From positions 1-35,839 of the forward strand of contig JALNXB010000014.1 of NCBI GenBank assembly GCA_023230585.1: DNA of 35,839 bases. Reading direction: 5' to 3'. The position numbers were made by a program, and so were the translations under genes. Below the pieces are notes generated by a model that was not told the origin of the DNA, did not search any database, and saw only the letters and a list, made by a program, of their open reading frames with translations. The stretch is from a bacterium (GTDB taxonomy: Bacteria > Ratteibacteria > UBA8468 > B48-G9 > JAFGKM01). Shown piece by piece: positions 24,176 through 32,131 of this stretch (the stretch's first letter is position 1; each line of letters begins with the position of its first letter).

Positions 24176-24493
24176 ATGGAATTTAAAGAGATAGATCAGG
24201 CAAGGAAACTTTTAGGGTTAGGCGAGACAGCTTCATTAAAAGAGATAAGAGATGCGTATAGAACCCTCTCCTTAAAATACCATCCTGATAGAAACCCCGT
24301 AGGGGCAACAGAAGAACTTTCCGAAACATTCAAAAAAATAACAGAAGCATATAACCTAATTATAGAGTATTGTTCCTGTTATAGATACTCTTTTACTAAA
24401 AAAGAATCACAATTTTTTTCTGATGCTGAGATGGATAAAGAACATTTTAAGAATTTTTTTGATGGCTGGATTACAAATTTTGAAAAAGAATAA
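24176..24493 (+). CDS. Short J-domain protein
   Basis: This 105-residue protein consists of one J domain. LLGLGETASLKEIRDAYRTL leads to the HPD motif (36-38) in KYHPDRNP, followed by the usual helix with FKKITEAYNLI. The Gly/Phe and zinc regions of DnaJ are missing, and the last 35 residues are a short acidic and aromatic tail. It should stimulate an Hsp70 on a specific client. It starts two bases after the flavoprotein stop and shares one base (TAATG) with the ASKHA gene, so it is likely a dedicated co-chaperone for maturing one of these metalloproteins, as HscB is in Fe-S assembly. That link is inferred. Confidence 0.8.
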   Translation: MEFKEIDQARKLLGLGETASLKEIRDAYRTLSLKYHPDRNPVGATEELSETFKKITEAYNLIIEYCSCYRYSFTKKESQFFSDAEMDKEHFKNFFDGWITNFEKE

Positions 24494-26121
24494 TGGCAAC
24501 TGTAAAATTTCCGCAATTCAAGAACGACAAATCTGTTTTAAAGGTAGAGAAAGGTTTAACCTTACTTGATTTTGCTCGAATGGCTGAAATACAAATTAGT
24601 GCTGACTGTAATGGCACAGGTATCTGCGGAAAATGTATAGTAAGAGTATCTGAAGGTGAAGAGAACCTAAACGAATTAACCTTAATTGAAAAATCTTTCA
24701 ATCTTAAAGAAAAAGAGCGGCTTGCTTGTCAAGCGAAAGTTATAAGCGATAAATCAGATATACTATTGTATATTAAAAATTCTGGTAAATACGAAATCTT
24801 GCAATCCAAATTTGATAGCCAGTTATCTTTATCTCCATCATACTTCCAAAAGAATGGTTACGTCTTTAAAGGCGAAACAATGGTTGATACCTTCAAAGGC
24901 AAGATTTATGGTCTGGCAATTGATATTGGAACAACAACTATTGTTATCGACCTTGTTGATATGGAGACGGGCAAAGTTATTAAAACTTATGCAAACTCCA
25001 ACCCACAGATATCTTATGGAAACGATGTTATTTCAAGAATAGAATATACCCTTGTTGATAATAAGAGTAATGGGAAGTATCTTTCTAAGAAAGAACAGAC
25101 AACCCACCTTTTAACTCTCAAAAACTTGGTGGTAGATTTTGTCAATACATCGATAAAAGAGTTTTCAAAAGAGGAAGGAAAAAATATCTCCCAATATATT
25201 TATCAGGTAGTTCTGGTGGGAAACCCTACAATGAGAAACATCTTTTTTGGGCTGGATATATCTTCCCTCGGTGTTATACCTTATGAAGCACCTGACACTA
25301 GTTCAATTGTTTCTACTCCTTCCCAAGTAGGGCTTGATATTAATAAGGTTGCAACTATTTATGGAGGAGCCCTTATTGGAGGTCATATAGGTTCAGATGT
25401 AGTGGCTGATATTCTTGTTTCAGGGATGTATAATAAAGATGCTCTTTCCTTAATTATTGATATAGGAACAAATGGTGAAATTGTTTTAGGTAACAAGAAA
25501 CGCATGATTTCTGCTTCTTGTGCTGCAGGGGGCGCTTTTGAAGGCGCTTCTGTAAGTTGCGGGTTGGGAGGTATTGAAGGGGCTATAAAAGAAATTTCTA
25601 TCTATGATGGCAGGGTAGGGTATACAACAATAGGAAATAAAAAGCCAGTTGGGGTGTGTGGGTCAGGTTTAATAGACCTTCTTGCAGAATTTCTTGATAA
25701 AAATATAATGAGTAAAAACGCAAGAATAAAAAAAGACTTTTATATAACAGAAGATTTAAGATTGACTCAGGATGATATATTTAAGTTGATAACATCAAAA
25801 TCTGCAATAAAAACTGGATGGGAGATACTCCTTGATTATTATCCTGCTAAACTTGAAGATATTGATAAAATATATCTTTCTGGTGGATTCGGGAATTATG
25901 TCAATATAACAAACGGAAAAAAGATAGGGTTAATCCCCGATGTTGACGAAAGAAAGATTATTAAGATTGGCAATGGTTCACTCCAAGGCGCAAGAGAGAT
26001 GCTGATATCTAAAGAACGCCTAAAACTGAGCGAAGAGATTGCATCGAGAGTTCTTCATATAAAAACAAACGAAATTGTAAAAGATTTTGATTATCTTCTT
26101 GTCAGCAATATGTATTTTTGA
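24493..26121 (+). CDS. RACo-like [2Fe-2S]/ASKHA activator (DUF4445)
   Basis: This 542-residue protein has an N-terminal plant-type [2Fe-2S] ferredoxin with cysteines at 39, 45, 48 and 79 (CNGTGICGKC). The ATPase part of the acetate kinase/Hsp70/actin superfamily follows, with phosphate-1 motif AIDIGTTTIV (142-151), a second IIDIGTNGEI and the C-terminal YLSGGFGNYV. This is the layout of the reductive activators of corrinoid proteins (RACo and RamA-like), which use ATP to drive an electron onto cobalamin. It is shorter than typical RACo proteins, at about 540 against roughly 600-640 residues. No corrinoid protein or methyltransferase is in the window, so the target may be another metalloprotein. 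Confidence 0.85.
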   Translation: MATVKFPQFKNDKSVLKVEKGLTLLDFARMAEIQISADCNGTGICGKCIVRVSEGEENLNELTLIEKSFNLKEKERLACQAKVISDKSDILLYIKNSGKYEILQSKFDSQLSLSPSYFQKNGYVFKGETMVDTFKGKIYGLAIDIGTTTIVIDLVDMETGKVIKTYANSNPQISYGNDVISRIEYTLVDNKSNGKYLSKKEQTTHLLTLKNLVVDFVNTSIKEFSKEEGKNISQYIYQVVLVGNPTMRNIFFGLDISSLGVIPYEAPDTSSIVSTPSQVGLDINKVATIYGGALIGGHIGSDVVADILVSGMYNKDALSLIIDIGTNGEIVLGNKKRMISASCAAGGAFEGASVSCGLGGIEGAIKEISIYDGRVGYTTIGNKKPVGVCGSGLIDLLAEFLDKNIMSKNARIKKDFYITEDLRLTQDDIFKLITSKSAIKTGWEILLDYYPAKLEDIDKIYLSGGFGNYVNITNGKKIGLIPDVDERKIIKIGNGSLQGAREMLISKERLKLSEEIASRVLHIKTNEIVKDFDYLLVSNMYF

Positions 26122-26290
26122 TGGTATTCTTGCCTTCTGTTGCTTAATTTACCATCCTGAACTTGTTTCAGTAACCCTGCCTTTGTCTTTTCTTTATTTG
26201 CCTCTCCTCTGGGGGAGAGGATGCAAGGTGAGGGGGGCTGTTAACAAAAAGTTCAAGCCTTTCGCTAACAGCCCTTCGGAATGTTTTTTA
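26122..26290. repeat. Convergent spacer with dispersed repeats and stem-loop
   Basis: This spacer lies between the stops of two converging genes. CCTGAACTTGTTTCAG (26156-26171) recurs inverted at 21892-21907. A CCTCTCCTCTGGGGGAGAGG block near 26202 is related to the 117-bp repeats. GGGCTGTTA (26235-26243) pairs perfectly with TAACAGCCC (26266-26274) around a 22-base loop, which could serve as a bidirectional terminator although no U-tract follows. Confidence 0.6.
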
Positions 26291-28168
26291 TCAGACAAGT
26301 TTCTCAGGGGAAACATAGTCTCCATACTTCTTCTGAAATTCCAGTAACCGTTGTTTCTGTTCTGCTAAAATTTGAAAAAGAATTGGAGGAGCATCTTTAA
26401 CCTCTTCATTGTGAAACTTTATGACCCTCTCTAATCTTGCAATATTTTCTGGAACCCTCAAAGTAAACTGCTGTATGTAATCTTCCTTACTATAATCTTT
26501 ACCTGCAACCTCTTTAAAAAGGGTAGTAAGGTCTTCATATTTAGGTATTAACCCAGTAGGAATTTCGATGGCATCAACTTCATTGTGGACCCTTAACTCC
26601 ATCCATTTTATCCAGATATGTTTATCCTTAATTTCATTTACATACTTTCCTTCTTTATTTTTGAGGAAATAGTTTACTCCGAATATAGCTGGTGCCTGGT
26701 TCAACCTTTTACCAAAATCGAGGTTATTTTCAATATATTTTCCAAGAGGTATAGACACAAAGTCTTGTATACTCATAAGATTAATCTCAGGAACCCCTTC
26801 TTTTCCTATGATAGCAAAAGTTGTTTCTGTTTCAAGAGAAGCACCATAAGCAATAATCCCATGTTCCCAACCAAAACTCTGTTGAACAGGTAGTGCTGCT
26901 TTAGCATCTCTACCACCATAAATAATTGCAGATAGTTCAACACCATTAGGGTTATTAAGTTCAGTATTGTAATTGTTCAAAGAGTTAAGCATAATTGTGT
27001 ATCGTGCATTTTTATGGGCTGGTGGTATCTCTGCACCCTTATTATCTTTTTTACCTTTATACCATTTGCCTGAAAAGTTTTCTCCTTCATTAGGAATTTC
27101 TTCTCCCATCCCAAGCCAGTACGGTTTACCGTTATTTATCAAGATATTAGAAAAAATAACTTCGTAAGGGGTATGGAGCGCTTTCCAAATAGCAGGGTCA
27201 TCTTTAACATTAACATTCTGTATAATCCCAAAAATTCCTGACTCAGCATTTACTGCCATACATTTTCCATTAATAGCACGAAAATAAGCAATATCATCTC
27301 CTACAATCGTTTCTCCAGGTAACATAGCAGTAGATGTTTTGCCACAAGCGCTCGGGAAAGCACCTGCAAAATACGATTTACGACCGTTTTTACCTTTAAC
27401 ACCCATAAGAAACATATGTTCAGCCAACCACTTTTCTCTATCAGCTTTTCTTATAGTCAACCTTAAAGCAAGTTTTTTTAATCCTACTGTGTTTCCAGCA
27501 TATTGGGTGTTTACACTATAAACAGTATCTCTTGTATGGTCAATATAAATTCTTTTCTTATCAGGCTCAGAACTTACCATTCTTTCATCCAATTTTCCGC
27601 AGGCATGCAGAATAGCAAAAAATTCAGTGTTATTACCGAGCCGTTTAAACTCTTCGTACCCGTTTCTATATAGAAGTGTTAAACTATGAGCTACATAAAA
27701 AGAGTCTGTACATTCAACGCAAGGGACACTAAATTCAGAATTATTTGGACCTAAAGTCATAAGCCGTACTACCATAATACGACCTTTCATACTACCTTTT
27801 AACAGAGATTTAACCTCTCTTAACCCTTCCTCTCTTTCTATCTGGTTTAATGTTTTACTTAAAGAATCATTTTCAGGTACAAGATATTTTGTGACTTCTC
27901 TATCTCTACCTTGGTCTTCCATCCCATCAAAATGTATAGTATGGTTTTCCATCTCTAAAGGGTTTTCTTCTTTTGTTTCTAAAGCCATCTTTCTAACATA
28001 ATCAATATCTTCCTTAGAATCGGTAATTATTTTAACAGAGTCGGGCTCGCATAACTCAACAGAATCAGCAATAAAGATATGTAGTTTTTTATTATCAATA
28101 CCAATAAGTTTCTCATAATCTAAAGCATCCAACCTTCTTTTAAGATAGTCTAAATATCTTTTCTCCAT
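26291..28168 (-). CDS. pckG: Phosphoenolpyruvate carboxykinase, GTP-dependent
   Basis: This 625-residue cytosolic enzyme interconverts oxaloacetate plus GTP with PEP, CO2 and GDP. The GTP-type signature FPSACGKTSTAML is the P-loop with its reactive cysteine. ERMVSSEPDKKRIYIDHTRD, WLAEHMFLMG and the C-terminal FGVNYFLKN region are also typical of the GTP family. Length is close to the family norm. The ribosome site GGGAGGAATT lies directly before the start codon on the minus strand. In an anaerobe it may run in either direction, for gluconeogenesis or for anaplerotic CO2 fixation. It stands alone, with its own promoter, between convergent and divergent neighbours. Confidence 0.95.
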   Translation of the reverse strand: MEKRYLDYLKRRLDALDYEKLIGIDNKKLHIFIADSVELCEPDSVKIITDSKEDIDYVRKMALETKEENPLEMENHTIHFDGMEDQGRDREVTKYLVPENDSLSKTLNQIEREEGLREVKSLLKGSMKGRIMVVRLMTLGPNNSEFSVPCVECTDSFYVAHSLTLLYRNGYEEFKRLGNNTEFFAILHACGKLDERMVSSEPDKKRIYIDHTRDTVYSVNTQYAGNTVGLKKLALRLTIRKADREKWLAEHMFLMGVKGKNGRKSYFAGAFPSACGKTSTAMLPGETIVGDDIAYFRAINGKCMAVNAESGIFGIIQNVNVKDDPAIWKALHTPYEVIFSNILINNGKPYWLGMGEEIPNEGENFSGKWYKGKKDNKGAEIPPAHKNARYTIMLNSLNNYNTELNNPNGVELSAIIYGGRDAKAALPVQQSFGWEHGIIAYGASLETETTFAIIGKEGVPEINLMSIQDFVSIPLGKYIENNLDFGKRLNQAPAIFGVNYFLKNKEGKYVNEIKDKHIWIKWMELRVHNEVDAIEIPTGLIPKYEDLTTLFKEVAGKDYSKEDYIQQFTLRVPENIARLERVIKFHNEEVKDAPPILFQILAEQKQRLLEFQKKYGDYVSPEKLV

Positions 28169-28221
28169 AATTCCTCCCTTGCAATTACCTGCTTAGTCAA
28201 ATAGGTTGTTTTTATACTTCT

Positions 28222-28249
28222 ATTTTATCACAAGGATGTTTCTTATCAA
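28222..28249 (-). promoter_or_regulatory. Predicted promoter of the PEP carboxykinase gene
   Basis: On the minus strand TTGATA (28249-28244) is followed by a 16-bp spacer and TAAAAT (28227-28222). A TG one base before the -10 box makes it an extended -10. The start would fall about 45 bases before the start codon at 28168. Confidence 0.5.
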
Positions 28250-28305
28250 AATGTATAATTACACCTTACCACGTTATGTAAATTCTTTTAACGTACTATA
28301 TGAAC

Positions 28306-28334
28306 TTGAAAAATGTAAGAAGATATGATAAAGT
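28306..28334 (+). promoter_or_regulatory. Predicted promoter of the first beta-helix giant
   Basis: TTGAAA (28306-28311), a 17-bp spacer and TAAAGT (28329-28334) with an extended TG element. It lies back to back with the PEP carboxykinase promoter and about 50 bases before ATG 28389. Confidence 0.45.
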
Positions 28335-28388
28335 TTTAATGAAAATTTAACTTTTAGGTTTCTCAAATATTATATATAGGAGAGTTTA

Positions 28389-31300
28389 ATGAAAAGAAAA
28401 ATAAGTTGTTTGTTGGTTATGGTACTCTTTTTTTCTGTCAATATCCTTAAAACAGGAGGGTGGGCAGAATCAACAGAAGTGGTACCTGAGATTGAAAAAA
28501 GTTTACGAATAGCAGACAAATACCTCAACTCCCGTGACTATAACTCAGCCAGAAAAGAGTATCTTAAAATCAAAGAATATAAAGACCTCAATTATGCTAC
28601 CCAACTATCCTTATTTAATATAGCAGAAACTTACCGGTTAGAAAAAAAGTACCCTCTTGCACACCAGATCTATAACGAAATCCTAAAAACACCTAACCTA
28701 TCTCTAAATTACCGAATATACTCCCTTTTTACACAGGCAAATCTTTATCTTGAAGAGAATAATTACACATCAGCACGCAAGATATATTCAGATATAATAA
28801 AAACAAAAGGTGTTTCTAAAGACCAGGTATTTAAAGCAGAGATGTATACAGGAGATACCTACCGATTTGAGAGAAAATATGCACAATCTCGCCGTATATA
28901 CGAAAATTTGTTAAAGCAAGAAGATAAAAACTCTTACCCTAATGAGAACAATAGGTTAAACCTTGTTGACCGTTTAGATAATATAGAAGGGTTGAGAGAT
29001 GGAGTAGTAGAAAAGAGTATCAGAGAAAAACGGGCAGAACGTGTCAATAGTTCAAAATATAATATATATGTTTCCCTAAAAGGTAAAGATACAAACAAAG
29101 GGACAAAAGAATCTCCATTCCAAACAATTAAAAGAGCACAAGAAGAAATACAATCTATTAAAAAGAATAAAGGTATCCCTCAAGGCGGTATTGGAGTATA
29201 TTTACGTGGTGGAAAATATTTTATAACTGAAGGGTTAAAATTTAATGAAAAAGATTCAGGTGAGGAAGGGGCACCAGTTGTGTATAGAAGTTATCCGGGT
29301 GAAGAAGTGCGAATTATTGGTGGTAAACAGGTTGCAAATTTTAAACCTCTTAAGGACCCTAAAATAATAAGACAGTTACCCAAAGAATCAAAAACTAAGG
29401 TATGGGTAGCAGACCTTAAAGAAGCAGGTATAAACGATTATGGAAAATTTATAAACAGAGGTCATTCACATTCCCCTTATACTGTATCTGCTATGGAACT
29501 TTTTTATAATACCAGACCTATGCAAATATCTCGTTGGCCTGACGAAGGTTGGGAACGGGTATCGGATCTTGCTACTCCAGAGGGTGATGGGAAGACAAAC
29601 AACTATTTTTTTCAGAAAGGACGATTTAAGTATTCAGGAGATAGACCTACACGGTGGACTGAAGAGAAGAATATATGGGTAGCAGGATATTTTATGTGGC
29701 CCTGGGACAAGGTTCATACTTCGGTAACAGATATAGATACAAACAACAAAATAATCAACCTTGCCCCAGATGTAAGGCAAGCAAAAAGTTATCTTGCTTA
29801 TGATATGCCTGTTGTTAAAGATACTCCATACTATTTTTATAACATACTTTCTGAGATTTCAAAGCCAGAAGAATTTTATATAGATAGAGAAGACGGTAAA
29901 CTATATTTTTATCCGCCTGATAGAATTGAAAGAAGTGAAATTATTGTTTCTACTTTAAACGAACCAATTGTAGAGTTACAAAATGTTTCTAATATAATCT
30001 TTTTTAATTTAACATTTGAATGTACTTGGCACAACGGTTTTACTCTTAACAACTGCACAAACACCCTTATAGCTGGTTCTACCATAAGAAATACTGGAAC
30101 TTTAGCAGTCATAATAAATCAAGGAGAAAGGAACGGCGTAGTTGGTTGCGATATATATGATACTGGCGAGGGAGGATTAAACGTTACTGGTGGTAACCGG
30201 GAGAAACTTTTACCATCAGGACATTATATAGAAAACAACCATATATACAGATTTAGCAGATTTTCTCATGCTGGCGGAAAGTATGGTATAGGAATTTCAG
30301 GCGTTGGGAATAGGGTTTCTCATAATCTTATGCACGATTCTTCCTATATTGCTATCCCTTTTAGTGGAAATAATCAAGTAGTGGAATATAATGAAATATA
30401 CGACGTTATGAACGAAGCCAGAGACGGCGGGGCAATATACTCTTACGGAGCTCCTTGGTATCTTATGAATCGTGGTAATGTTATGAGATATAATTTTATA
30501 CATAACATAACTGAACATTCTTCACCTTTAAAAACACATCAAGTGACGGGTCTATATATAGATGCTCTAAATGGTGGTATGACAATGGAAGGAAATATTT
30601 TTTACCGTTGCACAGAAAGGGCAATGTTTACTCACGGACCAGACACACAAATCAAAAATAATATTTTTACAGATTGTAATATAGGGATAGCGCAGTCTAA
30701 TAGAACCTACCTTCTTAGGCAAGACAGAAGCGTACAAAGGTGGGCAAATCTTCTTAACACAGTTTCTTACCGTCAACCGCCGTGGGATAGTAGGTACCCT
30801 CAAACAAGAGATTTTCTAAAAATTAAACCTTACGGAGAACCAAAGAACGTTATTATCCAAGAGAATATTTTTTCTAATGTGTCTGATATAATGAGGATTG
30901 CAGGAAGTTTTAATTATACCGATAACAGCGTAAAGAATAATTTTGAAAAAGGTGTAGTATTTTTTAAAGATATAGATGCTCTAAATTTCACTATAAGAAC
31001 AGGTTCACCTGTCTATGGGGAAACAGAATATACCCCTATTCCTTTTGAGGAGATAGGTTTGTATAAAGACGAGTTGAGAGCAACTTGGCCAGTAAAAAAA
31101 TCCCCAGCAGGAAAATATTATAACCCAAACTGGAAACCGCCTGTTGAAGACGCTTCTGCAAAGTTTCCACCGTTAAAAAGGATTAGCAGAGAGCAAGAGT
31201 ACGAGGTAGTAAAACGGACAAACCCTATAAAAATTGACGGTATTCTTAATAAAGAAGAGTGGTTTGGGCTTGATAAAAGCAGAGCCATACTTGTTGTAGA

Positions 31301-31820
31301 AGAACATAGTAAAGGCACAAAAAGGGAAGTCCCTGCTGCCTCTTTATGGGTAACTTACGATGATGATAACATCTATTTAGGGGTAGAGTATATGCCTGAC
31401 CCCTGGAAAGAAGGGTTTCCTAAAACCAACCCTTATGTTTCTCATGAATTTGGCATAGAGGGGGTAATAGGTCAAGATACATGGTGGTGGCAAGAAGGTG
31501 TTCCAACAGGACCATTATATGTGTTTACAGGAAGACCTGATGGGACTTTTGTTGCACACAATATCTTTAGTATACCAGCCGATAGAATAAAAAAACTTCA
31601 AGAAAATATAGAATACAAATCGGTACTTATTGACAAAGAGACCAATCATTGGACTGCAGAGTGGAAACTTCCTCTTTCTCTTTTAAATATAAACCTTAAA
31701 AATAATAATACTGTTAGGTTTAACCTGGGTAGTTGTATGAGAGACGGATGGTTTGCTTGGGTAGCAACAGGTGGTAGTATTTGGCGGGTAGATAACGCTG
31801 GAGTATTAAAATTTAAATAG
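28389..31820 (+). CDS. Secreted TPR / right-handed beta-helix (GH141-like) / CBM9-like protein
   Basis: This is a 1143-residue protein with a signal peptide (KRKISCLLVMVLFFSVNIL) and a good ribosome site (AGGAGAG). Residues about 33-190 form TPR-like helices. Near 225 a DUF1565-type opening (NIYVSLKGKDTNKGTKESPF) begins a long right-handed beta-helix to about residue 900, with repeated patterns such as GCDIYDTGEGGLNVTGG and ENNHIYRFSR. The layout, including VWVADLKEAGINDYG and SRWPDEGW, resembles GH141 glycosidases. From about 945 a CBM9-like domain follows (PIKIDGILNKEEW, then LWVTYDDDNIYLGVEY). It probably binds and cleaves a complex polysaccharide at the cell surface. A TPR in front of such a module is unusual. 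The paralogue at 32132 has the same order. Confidence 0.75.
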   Translation: MKRKISCLLVMVLFFSVNILKTGGWAESTEVVPEIEKSLRIADKYLNSRDYNSARKEYLKIKEYKDLNYATQLSLFNIAETYRLEKKYPLAHQIYNEILKTPNLSLNYRIYSLFTQANLYLEENNYTSARKIYSDIIKTKGVSKDQVFKAEMYTGDTYRFERKYAQSRRIYENLLKQEDKNSYPNENNRLNLVDRLDNIEGLRDGVVEKSIREKRAERVNSSKYNIYVSLKGKDTNKGTKESPFQTIKRAQEEIQSIKKNKGIPQGGIGVYLRGGKYFITEGLKFNEKDSGEEGAPVVYRSYPGEEVRIIGGKQVANFKPLKDPKIIRQLPKESKTKVWVADLKEAGINDYGKFINRGHSHSPYTVSAMELFYNTRPMQISRWPDEGWERVSDLATPEGDGKTNNYFFQKGRFKYSGDRPTRWTEEKNIWVAGYFMWPWDKVHTSVTDIDTNNKIINLAPDVRQAKSYLAYDMPVVKDTPYYFYNILSEISKPEEFYIDREDGKLYFYPPDRIERSEIIVSTLNEPIVELQNVSNIIFFNLTFECTWHNGFTLNNCTNTLIAGSTIRNTGTLAVIINQGERNGVVGCDIYDTGEGGLNVTGGNREKLLPSGHYIENNHIYRFSRFSHAGGKYGIGISGVGNRVSHNLMHDSSYIAIPFSGNNQVVEYNEIYDVMNEARDGGAIYSYGAPWYLMNRGNVMRYNFIHNITEHSSPLKTHQVTGLYIDALNGGMTMEGNIFYRCTERAMFTHGPDTQIKNNIFTDCNIGIAQSNRTYLLRQDRSVQRWANLLNTVSYRQPPWDSRYPQTRDFLKIKPYGEPKNVIIQENIFSNVSDIMRIAGSFNYTDNSVKNNFEKGVVFFKDIDALNFTIRTGSPVYGETEYTPIPFEEIGLYKDELRATWPVKKSPAGKYYNPNWKPPVEDASAKFPPLKRISREQEYEVVKRTNPIKIDGILNKEEWFGLDKSRAILVVEEHSKGTKREVPAASLWVTYDDDNIYLGVEYMPDPWKEGFPKTNPYVSHEFGIEGVIGQDTWWWQEGVPTGPLYVFTGRPDGTFVAHNIFSIPADRIKKLQENIEYKSVLIDKETNHWTAEWKLPLSLLNINLKNNNTVRFNLGSCMRDGWFAWVATGGSIWRVDNAGVLKFK

Positions 31821-31999
31821 TTAAATTGTGATTCAACGCAATGTATTATGCAAGATTTTGAACTTAAACTATTAATAGTTACTTAAAATTCTCATACATC
31901 TTTCTGAGCATTAATAATATTAAGATAAATTTTTAAGCAATATTTTAAGGGGAATAAAACTACTCATACTTGTCACTGTCGCAGTCACACAAAGTGTTT

Positions 32000-32049
32000 C
32001 AACCTACGCCAAGGTATACTTGCCGAGGCTTGTAGTTTAGCGTAGGTTG
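32000..32049. repeat. Stem-loop with perfect 10-bp arms
   Basis: The arms CAACCTACGC and GCGTAGGTTG flank a 30-base loop that contains further short complementary pieces (GCC and GGC). There is no U-tract after it. It could end transcription of the upstream giant gene or be a repeat unit. Confidence 0.5.
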
Positions 32050-32090
32050 GTTTCGGCAGATATATTTTCGCAACTACTACTTAAAGTATA

Positions 32091-32102
32091 GCCAAATTTG
32101 GC
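32091..32102. promoter_or_regulatory. 12-bp palindrome, possible operator
   Basis: GCCAAATTTGGC is a perfect palindrome close to the ribosome site of the second giant gene. A dimeric regulator could bind it, but there is no direct evidence, and I find no second copy of the full palindrome in the window. Confidence 0.3.
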
Positions 32103-32131
32103 AGAACGTCTTACCAGCCAAGGAGGTTCTG

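Larger units (their letters stand above)
31821..32131. other. Gene-free spacer with stem-loop and palindrome
   Basis: I see no gene here. CAACCTACGC (32000-32009) and GCGTAGGTTG (32040-32049) form a perfect 10-bp stem around a 30-base loop. GCCAAATTTGGC (32091-32102) is a perfect 12-bp palindrome 29 bases before the start codon. AAGGAGG (32120-32126) is the ribosome site of the next gene. The stem resembles a dispersed intergenic repeat, and the palindrome is a possible operator. The first 150 bases are plain AT-rich DNA, and I could not pick out a convincing promoter. Confidence 0.6.
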
